From an uncultured Anaerotignum sp. (GTDB lineage: Bacteria; Bacillota; Clostridia; Lachnospirales; Anaerotignaceae): 20,735 bases of DNA. Positions within the stretch are counted from its first letter, which is position 1; each line of letters begins with the position of its first letter. The stretch lies in NCBI GenBank assembly GCA_910578425.1, contig CAJTQX010000044.1:1-20735 (forward strand), written 5' to 3'. Below the pieces are notes generated by a model. It searched no databases. It was not told the DNA's origin and saw nothing but the letters and a program-made list of their open reading frames with translations. The position numbers were made by a program, and so were the translations under genes. Shown here one piece after another: positions 6,645-13,915 of this stretch.

Positions 6645-7087
6645 TTATCGCGCCGGAGTTTCTTTCTCCTGTACAAAATCGCTTTCAAAAGCAGCCTTTA
6701 TTGCAGCGTGCGTGATTTCTGTTCCCGTAAAACACACAACATATTCCTCTGCCTTTTTCAGATTTTCCAACGAAATTGAAAAGCCGTCTGATTCAACAAT
6801 GCCTTCCCACATATTACTCCATAAAACTTCATTCGTTTTATTATTTTTTACTTCCAAAAGTCCCGTCCCGCCGACCATTTCAAAAGTTCCCTGGACGGTT
6901 AAACTGTCTATGTCCTCAGACACACAAAAAAGTTTTTCATTGATAAATGGGTCTGTATCATCGTAATTCTCATTTAATTCCATTTCAATCGTTGTATTTG
7001 CACCTTCTGTGATGCCGGCAACACTTGTACACGCCGTCAAAGTCATCACAGCAATAAGCATAAAACATAGAATTGCTGTTTTTTCAT
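6645..7087 (-). CDS. Small lipoprotein, apparent frameshift in the signal peptide
   Basis: The open frame from the ATG at 7061 gives 138 residues starting MLIAVMTLTACTS. It has a lipobox LTAC but no lysines and no ribosome binding site. The real start is probably the ATG at 7087, with GGAG 8 bases upstream, followed by a run of six A (7084-7079). As written, that frame stops after 13 codons. One additional A would give MKKTAILCFMLIAVMTLTAC, a complete lipoprotein signal peptide in frame with the rest. The mature part is acidic, about 127 residues, with no recognised domain (motifs TVQGTFEMVGGTGLLEVKN and NMWEGIVESDGFSISLENL). The gene is AT-rich compared with its neighbours. It could be a pseudogene, a phase-variable gene, a slippage-translated gene, or a base-calling error. 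Confidence 0.7.
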
Positions 7088-7122
7088 GAGATTGTCTCCG
7101 TATATCAAGATTTATGAAACCG

Positions 7123-7152
7123 AATATATCACGAAATATTTTTCAATTTCAA
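7123..7152 (-). promoter_or_regulatory. Promoter of the lipoprotein gene
   Basis: TTGAAA (7152-7147), an 18-base spacer and TATATT (7128-7123) lie about 36 bases before the ATG at 7087. The surrounding DNA is AT-rich. The placement supports initiation at 7087 rather than 7061. Confidence 0.6.
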
Positions 7153-7296
7153 GAAACGATTGCTGGAATCGCCAGCGGTCAGCATCATCAACACGAAAGA
7201 AAAAAGAAGCCTTATATCCTGTGCACCACCCTTGCAGGAGTGGCGGGGACAGCGTCCCGCAAACGAAAAAACATATATTCCCTATCTTTTATGTAC
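7153..7296. other. Intergenic spacer behind rpoD
   Basis: There is no gene. It holds one GC hairpin, GCGGGAC-GCT-GTCCCCGC read on the minus strand (about 7234-7254), similar to the head hairpins of the repeats nearby. No U-tract follows it. Confidence 0.4.
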
Positions 7297-7392
7297 CCGC
7301 CGCACTTTGTGCGGCGGAAATAAAGTTCTTTGCTCCGCTTTCTCCGAAAGAAAGCGAACAGGGGTATGGGGACAGAGTCCCCCTGGTCTTTA
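7297..7392 (-). repeat. Modular hairpin repeat at the 3' end of rpoD
   Basis: Same order as at 3301-3392: head TAAAGACC, which includes the rpoD stop codon; hairpin GGGGAC-TCT-GTCCCC; hairpin CGCTTTCTTTCGGAGAAAGCG; CAAAGAACTTTA; terminal hairpin CCGCCGCAC-AAA-GTGCGGCGG (7317-7297). Confidence 0.75.
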
Positions 7393-8463
7393 CTCCAGAT
7401 AATCCTTCAGCTTCTTGCTCCGGCTCGGGTGGCGCAGCTTCCGGAGGGCCTTCGCCTCGATCTGGCGGATACGCTCCCTCGTCACGTTAAACTCCTTGCC
7501 GACTTCCTCCAGCGTGCGCGCCCTGCCATCGTCCAGCCCGAAGCGCAGCCGCAGCACTTTTTCCTCCCTGTCCGTCAGGGTATCCAGCACCTCAATCAAC
7601 TGTTCCTTCAACAGCGTAAACGCCGCCGCCTCAGCAGGCGCAGGTATATCATCGTCCGGAATAAAGTCCCCCAGATGGCTGTCCTCTTCCTCGCCAATGG
7701 GCGTTTCCAGCGAAACAGGCTCCTGCGCGATTTTCATAATCTCGCGCACCTTTTCCTCCGGCATCTGCATCTCCGCCGCCAGTTCTTCCGCGGTCGGTTC
7801 ACGCCCCAGCTCCTGCAAAAGCTGTCTGGAAATACGAATCAGTTTATTGATTGTTTCCACCATATGCACAGGGATTCGGATGGTCCGCGCCTGGTCCGCA
7901 ATCGCGCGGGTAATCGCCTGCCGAATCCACCATGTCGCATACGTGCTGAACTTAAAGCCCTTATGATAATCAAATTTTTCCACAGCCTTTATCAGGCCAA
8001 GGTTGCCCTCCTGAATCAGGTCAAGGAAGAGCATGCCGCGCCCCACATATCGCTTCGCTATGCTGACGACAAGCCGCAGGTTCGCCTCTGCAAGCTTCTT
8101 TTTCGCTTCCTCATCGCCTTCCTCCATGCGCAGAGCAAGCTCGACTTCCTCCTCCGCGCTCAGCAGAGGCACCTTGCCAATCTCCTTCAGGTACATCCGC
8201 ACAGGGTCGTCAATATTGATGCCCTCCGGCAGAGTCAGGTCGAGATCCTTCTCGATCTCCTCCTCGGCTTCAATATTGCCCAGTACGTCGATGCCTTGGC
8301 TTTCCAGATATTCATAAATGCGGTCTATACGGTCAGGATCCAGGTCCAAATCCGCCAGATGATCTATGATCTCCTTATATTCCAATACACTTTTTTTCTT
8401 TTTGCCCATCTGAACAAGTTCCTCCAAACGGGTCAATAATGTAGTTTCTTCGACGGATTTCAA
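7390..8463 (-). CDS. rpoD: RNA polymerase primary sigma factor (sigma-70/SigA)
   Basis: The predicted protein has 357 residues and is the housekeeping sigma factor that directs RNA polymerase to TTGACA/TATAAT promoters. A short region 1.1 occupies about the first 60 residues. Region 1.2 starts at DPVRMYLKEIG (86). Regions 2.1-2.4 run through LRLVVSIAKRYVGRG, FDLIQEGN-like LDLIQEGNLGL, and FSTYATWWIRQAI at 172-184. Region 3 begins at IRIPVHMVETINK. Region 4.2 carries the helix-turn-helix LEEVGKEFNVTRERIRQIEAKAL (318-340). The start is a TTG at 8463 with AAGGAAGG six bases upstream. An in-frame ATG 18 codons later has a GGAGG at a long 11-base spacing. It lies 39 bases behind dnaG, the classic macromolecular-synthesis arrangement. 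Its TAA stop is the start of a repeat head. Confidence 0.98.
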   Translation of the reverse strand: MKSVEETTLLTRLEELVQMGKKKKSVLEYKEIIDHLADLDLDPDRIDRIYEYLESQGIDVLGNIEAEEEIEKDLDLTLPEGINIDDPVRMYLKEIGKVPLLSAEEEVELALRMEEGDEEAKKKLAEANLRLVVSIAKRYVGRGMLFLDLIQEGNLGLIKAVEKFDYHKGFKFSTYATWWIRQAITRAIADQARTIRIPVHMVETINKLIRISRQLLQELGREPTAEELAAEMQMPEEKVREIMKIAQEPVSLETPIGEEEDSHLGDFIPDDDIPAPAEAAAFTLLKEQLIEVLDTLTDREEKVLRLRFGLDDGRARTLEEVGKEFNVTRERIRQIEAKALRKLRHPSRSKKLKDYLE

Positions 8464-8502
8464 CGCAATCCTTCCTTTCTCTGCTCTTATAGTCTAACCA
8501 TC

Positions 8503-10287
8503 TCAGATGGTAATATACAGGGATTCCAGCTTTCTTTTCGCCTCCATCAGGCTTTGCAGCTCTTCGGCGGAAACGGCGTTTGCCGTCATTTTGTCGATTT
8601 TTGTCCGCTTGAGCAGACGCACCTGTTCATTGACAGCTTTCTCTGTCTCCGCGCCGCCCTCCTGCGGCAGTTGCACTGCAAACACCTCAGCCGCGGCTTT
8701 CTGTTCTTCCGCCCCTTCAAAGCGGCTGACAAGATCTGCCGGGAACACATGCCCGTTTTCCTGCCACATCTGCCCGATTGCAGCATACATTACGCGGTAG
8801 GTTTCTTCGGTAAAATCGGCGGCTTCCAGCACATCCCGCAGCTTTTCCTGCACACCCTGATACTGCGCGCAAAGGAACAGCAGGTTTCGCTGCGCCTCCA
8901 AAAGCCCTTTTTCCGCCCGCTTCGGCAGCTTCGCACCGCTGCCGCCTTGTCGGGATACGGGTGCTCTCGCCATTTCACGCCGCTGCGCAGCCTCTTCCTT
9001 CCGCATCAGCTTGCGCACCTCACTGCGGATGGCGTCCTCCTCCACGCCCGTTGAACGGCTCACCTCCCCAAGGTAAACATTTCGCTCAATATCGTTTTCC
9101 AGCCTTGCCAAAATCTGCGCCGCCTCAGTCGCAAACCGTACTCTGTGCTCCGGATTTTCGAGGTTATAGTTCCGTCTGGAGCAGGCAATTTCAAAAGATA
9201 TGTAATGTACGGCGTTTACCAGCAGTTTGGAAAACTCCGCCGCGCCGTTCGCCTTGATGAACTCATCCGGGTCTTTGCCGTCCGGCACCTGTGTCACCCG
9301 TACCCTGAAACCGCTTTTTACCAGCACCGGAATGGCGCGCAGCGCGGCGTTCGTTCCGGCGTCATCGCTGTCATAAAGCAATATCACATCATCAGCAAAG
9401 CGTTTGAGTGTACGCGCGTGCTCCTGATTGAAGGCAGTCCCCAGCGACGCCACAACGTTATGGAAACCCGCCTGATATATGGAAATCATATCCATATATC
9501 CCTCCACAAGTATCAGCTCGCGTTTCCTTGATTCTTTGGCAAAGTTCAGGCCGTACAAATTGCGGCTTTTGCTGAACAGCAGGGTTTCGGGGGAATTGAG
9601 GTATTTCGGTTCGCCCTTCCCGAGGATACGCCCGCCAAAGCCAACGCCCCGCCCCTGCGCGTCAAAAATCGGAAACATCACGCGGCCGCGGAAACGGTCA
9701 TGATAACCCTCGCCGTTTTTGTTTTCCAGCGCAAGCCCGCATTTGAGGATCTCATCCATCGTAAAGCCTTTTTCCAGCAGATGGCTGGTCAGCGCGTCAT
9801 AGGAACCGGGGGCGAAGCCAATGCCGAATTTGCGGATAATGCGCGGGTCAAGCTGCCGTTTCTGAAGGTAAGCGCGCGCATCCGCACCCTCTTTCCCCTG
9901 CAACGTATCATAGAAGAACCTGCCCGCAGCGGAGTGGGCCTGAAAGAGCCTGTCCTTCAAACGTTCCACAGCAACCGCGGCAGCAGTCTTTTCCGGTTCA
10001 GGCAGGAGAATATGCGCACGATCGGCAAGCTGCCTGAGAGCTTCCGGAAATGTGCAGTTCTCCATCTGCATAAGGAAAGTGAAGACGTTGCCGCCTGAGC
10101 CGCAGCCGAAACAGTAGAAAAACTGCTTTTCGCGGTTGACAGAAAACGAAGGGGTCTTTTCATTATGAAAAGGGCAGAGCCCCATAAAAGAACTGCCCTT
10201 TTGTTTTAACGGCACATACTGGGAAACGACGTCCACAATATCATTCTGCATTCGCACTTCGTCTATGATTTCATTTGGATAGCTCAT
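8503..10287 (-). CDS. dnaG: DNA primase
   Basis: The predicted protein has 594 residues and makes RNA primers at the replication fork together with the DnaB helicase. The CHC2 zinc finger is C38-x2-H41-x17-C59-x2-C62 (CPFH ... CFGC). The RNA polymerase/TOPRIM core includes VEGYMD with E262 and LLYDSDDAG with D306 and D308. The C-terminal part (about 430-594) is the variable helicase-binding region. I chose the ATG at 10287. The frame is open to a GTG at 10296, but the purine run GGGGTGGTGG just before the ATG fits as its ribosome binding site. It is followed by rpoD and preceded by dgt, which has its own terminator. Confidence 0.97.
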   Translation of the reverse strand: MSYPNEIIDEVRMQNDIVDVVSQYVPLKQKGSSFMGLCPFHNEKTPSFSVNREKQFFYCFGCGSGGNVFTFLMQMENCTFPEALRQLADRAHILLPEPEKTAAAVAVERLKDRLFQAHSAAGRFFYDTLQGKEGADARAYLQKRQLDPRIIRKFGIGFAPGSYDALTSHLLEKGFTMDEILKCGLALENKNGEGYHDRFRGRVMFPIFDAQGRGVGFGGRILGKGEPKYLNSPETLLFSKSRNLYGLNFAKESRKRELILVEGYMDMISIYQAGFHNVVASLGTAFNQEHARTLKRFADDVILLYDSDDAGTNAALRAIPVLVKSGFRVRVTQVPDGKDPDEFIKANGAAEFSKLLVNAVHYISFEIACSRRNYNLENPEHRVRFATEAAQILARLENDIERNVYLGEVSRSTGVEEDAIRSEVRKLMRKEEAAQRREMARAPVSRQGGSGAKLPKRAEKGLLEAQRNLLFLCAQYQGVQEKLRDVLEAADFTEETYRVMYAAIGQMWQENGHVFPADLVSRFEGAEEQKAAAEVFAVQLPQEGGAETEKAVNEQVRLLKRTKIDKMTANAVSAEELQSLMEAKRKLESLYITI

Positions 10288-10304
10288 TTCCACCACCCCG
10301 CTTT

Positions 10305-10389
10305 ATAAAGACCCTAGAGCTCTGCCCCAGCCTCCGCAAGGGCTTCCTGCCCCTGACCCATTTTCCAGCCGCACAAAATGCGGCTGAGG
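10305..10389 (+). repeat. Modular hairpin repeat upstream of dnaG
   Basis: Head TAAAGACC at the start, then GAGCTCTGCCCC, CGCAAGGGC-TTCCT-GCCC, and a terminal hairpin CAGCCGCA-CAAAA-TGCGGCTG (10366-10386). It ends at the dnaG 5' leader, like the copies before the kinase and the permease. Confidence 0.6.
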
Positions 10390-10556
10390 AAAGGGCAATG
10401 TTGTAATTTGCCCAATCCTCTTTGGAAATTCAGTTCGCCAGTTCCCAGGAACGCCCCAAACCGTTTCTTCCATACTCTTTGCTGATATAAATTCGACATT
10501 TTTTCGTAAAATCCTTTTTACGGCTGTTTATTTCCCGTTCTTTTGTAGGATTGCCC
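10390..10556. other. Intergenic region before dnaG
   Basis: No credible gene. The inverted repeat CGTAAAA-TCCT-TTTTACG is at 10505-10522. On the minus strand TTTACG, 15 bases, then TATATC could be a weak dnaG promoter. A 61-codon minus-strand frame here runs through the repeat and is not believed. Confidence 0.3.
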
Positions 10557-10580
10557 AAAAAAGCGGCGTAAAGCCGCCCT
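10557..10580 (-). terminator. Intrinsic terminator of dgt
   Basis: On the minus strand GCGGC (10577-10573), loop, GCCGC (10567-10563) and six T (10562-10557) lie 23 bases after the dgt stop. Runs on the other side (TTTTTTT on the plus strand) would let it work in both directions. Confidence 0.8.
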
Positions 10581-10602
10581 TTTTTTCAGGCAATGGTGCA
10601 AG

Positions 10603-11616
10603 TCAGAGCCTGCTCCACTCCTTCGGGATAAACAATTCGTTATACTTTGCCACAGCGAAACGGTCTGTCATACAGGCGATATAATCACAGACAACCTGCC
10701 GGACAGGATCGCCCTCCTCCATGAGCTGACGAAATTCCTGCGACATTTTTTCCGGATGCTCCATATAAAACGCAAACAGATCGCCTACGATTTTTTCTGC
10801 TTTCTGGTGTTCAATCTCAGCAACAGGGCTGGCATACACACGCTGGAACATAAAGCTGCGCAGGTCTGTCAGTGTTTTCCGCATTTCCGTACTCATGCGG
10901 ATATCCTCCGCCTCCATGCTGTTGCGTATGGTATCGCGTATCATGGCATTGATACGGCTGCTGGAAGTCGTGCCAATCCGTCCCACAATCTCCGGCGGGA
11001 TATCCTCCGGACGCAGCAGTCCCGCGCGGAATGAATCGTCTATATCGTGGTTGGTATACGCGATTTTATCCGAGAGCTGCACAATTTTGCCCTCCAGCGT
11101 TTCCGGCGAGCCGCTTGTGCGGTGGTTCAAAATTCCATCACGTACCTCCCATGTCAGGTTAAGACCCATGCCATCCTTTTCCAGCCGTTCCACAACGCGC
11201 AGGCTTTGTTCATTATGCGCAAAACCGCCCGTTTCCCGACAGAGCACGCTTAACTCACGTTCCCCCGCATGGCCAAAGGGCGTATGCCCCAGGTCGTGCC
11301 CCAAAGCGATGGCTTCTGTCAAGTCCTCATTCAACTGCAATGCACGCGCGATCGTCCGCGCAATCTGCGCAACCTCCAGCGTATGCGTTAAGCGCGTGCG
11401 GTAATGATCACCCTCCGGGGAAATAAACACCTGTGTTTTATGCTTCATCCGCCGGAACGCCTTGGCGTGGATAATGCGGTCTCGGTCGCGCTGGAAATCC
11501 GTACGAATATCACACTGCGGCTCAGGGCGTTCGCGCCCCTTCGTTTCCGCACTCCTTGCAGCGTGCGGCCCTAACATTCTTTTTTCCCGTTCCTCCTGCA
11601 TAATGCGTAAATCCAT
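10603..11616 (-). CDS. dgt: Deoxyguanosinetriphosphate triphosphohydrolase-like protein
   Basis: The predicted protein has 337 residues and is an HD-domain dNTP triphosphohydrolase of the short (type 2) dGTPase family. It is expected to cleave dNTPs to nucleoside and triphosphate. The metal-binding residues are visible: H78 in RLTHTLEV, H107-D108 in GHDLGHTPFGH, and D183 in LSDKIAYTNHDIDD. The conserved N-terminal DRDRIIHAKAFRRMKHKTQVF is also present. The C-terminal helical part ends in DRFAVAKYNELF, typical of the family. The ATG at 11616 has GGGAGGGG six bases upstream. Its place before dnaG-rpoD is common in Firmicutes, though here a terminator separates it from them. Confidence 0.94.
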   Translation of the reverse strand: MDLRIMQEEREKRMLGPHAARSAETKGRERPEPQCDIRTDFQRDRDRIIHAKAFRRMKHKTQVFISPEGDHYRTRLTHTLEVAQIARTIARALQLNEDLTEAIALGHDLGHTPFGHAGERELSVLCRETGGFAHNEQSLRVVERLEKDGMGLNLTWEVRDGILNHRTSGSPETLEGKIVQLSDKIAYTNHDIDDSFRAGLLRPEDIPPEIVGRIGTTSSSRINAMIRDTIRNSMEAEDIRMSTEMRKTLTDLRSFMFQRVYASPVAEIEHQKAEKIVGDLFAFYMEHPEKMSQEFRQLMEEGDPVRQVVCDYIACMTDRFAVAKYNELFIPKEWSRL

Positions 11617-11846
11617 TCCATTCCCCTCCCTGCGTTCAGCGTTCTTTCCATAGCCCTGCCGGTAAATCTGCTCCGAAAGGCCCTTTATAGTATGAATACG
11701 CCGTTTTTCGCATGATTCCTTTTTATTTCGCGAAAAAAACGGCAGATTTTCGAATTTTATGTCAAACGCGCACGATCGCCCTTTCCGCGAAACGGCGCGC
11801 TTCTGCTATTGTATGCGGCAGGTTGGTTTTCAGCCGTTTCCACGCC
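11617..11846. other. Leader region of dgt
   Basis: No gene. On the minus strand a perfect TTGACA occurs at about 11764-11759 but has no good -10 box at 16-18 bases. A TATAAA lies nearer dgt (about 11690) without a good -35. The dgt promoter is therefore unresolved. Confidence 0.3.
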
Positions 11847-11883
11847 AAAAAAAAGCAGAGGCTTTTTCAGCTCCTGCTTTTTT
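11847..11883. terminator. Terminator of the ABC transporter operon
   Basis: On the minus strand GCAGGAG, a loop with five A, then CCTCTGC and eight T follow the ATPase stop by about 15 bases. A-rich and T-rich flanks on both sides allow bidirectional action. The stem is interrupted, so strength is uncertain. Confidence 0.65.
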
Positions 11884-11897
11884 GTATGCAGTATATT

Positions 11898-12692
11898 TTA
11901 ACCCAGCAACGCCCTGTCATTGACAAACTCGCTGCCGCTGGCAACGGAAAACTTTTGCAGCAGGTCATCGACCGTCAGCTTCGCTTTTTCTTCTCCTTTG
12001 ATATCAAGTATCACTCTGCCGTCACACATCATGATAAGCCGGTTTCCATGCATGATAGCATCCTTCATGTTATGCGTCACCATTAAGGCAGTCAGGTTGT
12101 TTTCCCGCACAATTTTGTCCGAAAGCTCCAGCACCTTCGCCGCCGTTTTTGGGTCAAGCGCGGCAGTATGCTCATCTAAAAGCAGAAGGCGCGGCTTTTT
12201 CAGTGTTGCCATGAGAAGTGTCAGAGCCTGCCGCTGCCCGCCGCTCAAAAGCCCGACCTTTGCTTTCAGCCGCGTTTCCAGCCCCAGATCCAGCATTTTC
12301 AGCAATTCGCGATACTCCTCCCGCTCTTTCGCGCGGATGCCCCAGACAAGCCCGCGCCGCTGCCCGCGCCGAAGTGCCAGCGCAAGGTTTTCTTCCAGCT
12401 CCATATCGGCCGCGGTGCCCGTCATAGGGTCCTGAAACACGCGCCCCAGATAAACCGCCCGCTTATGCTCCGGCAGTCGGGTCACGTCCTCCCCGCCGAT
12501 CAGGACAGAGCCGGAATCAATGGGCCATACGCCGGCTATGGCGTTCAGCATTGTGGATTTCCCCGCACCGTTGCCGCCGATGACGGTCACAAAATCGCCC
12601 TCTTCCAGCGTCAGGTTCAGATTTTTCAACGCCCGTTTTTCGCTGGGCGTATGCGGGTGGAAAGTCTTGCAGACATTTTTCAGTTCAAGCAT
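11898..12692 (-). CDS. ABC transporter ATP-binding protein
   Basis: The predicted protein has 264 residues and is the cytosolic ATPase that powers the transporter formed with the two upstream genes. Walker A GGNGAGKST is at 39-47, Q-loop VFQDPMTGT from 85, signature LSGGQRQ at 149-155, Walker B LLLLDEH at 169-175 and switch H207 in VTHNMKD. The family resembles COG1101-type ATPases paired with COG2984 binding proteins. The ATG at 12692 lies 8 bases inside the permease gene, with a GGGGGCGGGGG purine run before it. The longer frame to 12728 would overlap the permease further and is less likely. It is the last gene of the operon, followed by a terminator. Confidence 0.94.
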   Translation of the reverse strand: MLELKNVCKTFHPHTPSEKRALKNLNLTLEEGDFVTVIGGNGAGKSTMLNAIAGVWPIDSGSVLIGGEDVTRLPEHKRAVYLGRVFQDPMTGTAADMELEENLALALRRGQRRGLVWGIRAKEREEYRELLKMLDLGLETRLKAKVGLLSGGQRQALTLLMATLKKPRLLLLDEHTAALDPKTAAKVLELSDKIVRENNLTALMVTHNMKDAIMHGNRLIMMCDGRVILDIKGEEKAKLTVDDLLQKFSVASGSEFVNDRALLG

Positions 12693-13596
12693 TGCCCCCG
12701 CCCCCTTTCCGGATGTGCCCCGCGTCATACTGTGCTTTCAGATAAGGCACTGCAAGGAACGCTGCCACAATCAGCGCACTGATGAGCTTCATGTCGGTTG
12801 TTTCCAGCCCGAGCCACAGCACAACGGCAATAACAACGAAATACAGCACCGCGCCGATGATAACACCCGTCATACGCAGGGCGAAGTTGCGGAACACCCT
12901 GCCGAACAGCACGCCGCCGATAATGACTGCCGCCAGCCCGATAACGATGGCGCCGCGCCCCATATTGATATCCGCGTTGCCCTGATACTGCGCGTAAAGC
13001 CCGCCAGCCAGCCCAACCAGCCCGTTGGAAATCATCAGTCCGATAACTTTCATGGTTTTGGTATTGATGCCCTGCGCGCGGGACATATTTTCGTTGTTTC
13101 CCGTTGCGCGGACGGCACGCCCAAGCTCTGTGCCAAAAAACCAGTACAAAATGCCTATCATGACAGCACAGAATACAAAAGAAACGAATATTGCGCGAGG
13201 GATTTCGCGCAGGCTCAGGAGCAGATCATACTGATCTACACTGATCGCCTGATTGGATTTCCCCATGATGCGCATATTGATGGAATACAGCCCCAGCTGG
13301 CTCAGGATACCGGAAAGTATCGCCGGGATACCGAAAGCCGCGTGAAAGAGGCCCGTTGCAAGCCCTGCCGCCATGCCCGCAAGCGTTGCGGCAAGCAGCG
13401 CAACATATACGTTTCTGCCGGAAAGCATAACCATAACCGCAACTGCACCGCCTGTGGCAATACTGCCATCTACGGTCAGATCCGCGTAATCCAGCACTTT
13501 ATAGGTAATATACACACCGACTGCCATAATGCCCCAGATCAGCCCCTGGGCAATGGAGCCGGGGAGCGCGTTAAACAGCGCAGTTAATTGAAACAT
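12685..13596 (-). CDS. ABC transporter permease
   Basis: The predicted protein has 303 residues and is very hydrophobic, with about eight membrane helices. It is of the branched-chain-amino-acid/ribose type permease superfamily (COG4120-like). Visible conserved parts are YADLTVDGSIATGGAVAV near residue 35, GIPAILSGILSQLGLYSINMRIMG, a cytoplasmic loop GTELGRAVRATGNNENMSRAQGI that should contact the ATPase, and ISNGLVGLAGGLYAQYQG. The ATG at 13596 has AAGGAGG 8 bases upstream. The frame remains open to 13698 but only across a repeat. About 320 bases of hairpin repeats separate it from the binding-protein gene. Confidence 0.93.
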   Translation of the reverse strand: MFQLTALFNALPGSIAQGLIWGIMAVGVYITYKVLDYADLTVDGSIATGGAVAVMVMLSGRNVYVALLAATLAGMAAGLATGLFHAAFGIPAILSGILSQLGLYSINMRIMGKSNQAISVDQYDLLLSLREIPRAIFVSFVFCAVMIGILYWFFGTELGRAVRATGNNENMSRAQGINTKTMKVIGLMISNGLVGLAGGLYAQYQGNADINMGRGAIVIGLAAVIIGGVLFGRVFRNFALRMTGVIIGAVLYFVVIAVVLWLGLETTDMKLISALIVAAFLAVPYLKAQYDAGHIRKGGGGNA

Positions 13597-13610
13597 CGGA
13601 ATCTCCTCCT

Positions 13611-13708
13611 TAAAAAGACCTGAAAGACCCCGGGGACGCCGTCCCCAGACCCCTGCAAGGGCTTCCAGCCCTTGCCCCGTCTGCCAACCGCATTCCATGC
13701 GATTGGAA
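13611..13708 (+). repeat. Modular hairpin repeat upstream of the permease
   Basis: AAAGACC occurs twice, then GGGGAC-GCC-GTCCCC, CAAGGGC-TTCCA-GCCCTTG (13656-13674) and CCAACCGCAT-TCC-ATGCGATTGG (13684-13706, one G-T pair). The head matches the minus-strand copy behind rpoD nearly base for base, but the middle hairpin differs. It ends beside the permease ribosome binding site. Confidence 0.7.
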
Positions 13709-13796
13709 GGATTTCATAAAAATTTATCATTGCGTTTCATTCCGAAAAAGATTTTTTGTATAAAGTTTTCCATGAAAAATATTCCTGTAGACGAGT

Positions 13797-13899
13797 CCAG
13801 CCGCATAGATATGCGGCTGGCAGTAAAGTTCTTTGCCCGCTTTCTTTCAAGAAAGCGGCGGGGTCCGGGGCAGAGCCCCGCACTGGCAGAGCCCCGCAC
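13797..13899 (-). repeat. Modular hairpin repeat behind the substrate-binding protein gene
   Basis: Same order as behind nif3 and rpoD: GGGGCTCTGCCCC hairpin, CCGCTTTCTTGAAAGAAAGCGG, CAAAGAACTTTA, and terminal CCAGCCGCATA-TC-TATGCGGCTGG (13820-13797). The first module carries a 15-base tandem duplication (13869-13883 and 13885-13899). This copy lies 17 bases beyond the stop codon and lacks the TAAAGACC head. Confidence 0.75.
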
Positions 13900-13915
13900 G
13901 AACAGAGCGACATTA

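Noticed and set aside
10314..10499. 61-codon minus-strand frame before dnaG
   Set aside because: It begins without a good ribosome binding site and ends inside a hairpin repeat, so its sequence is set by the repeat.
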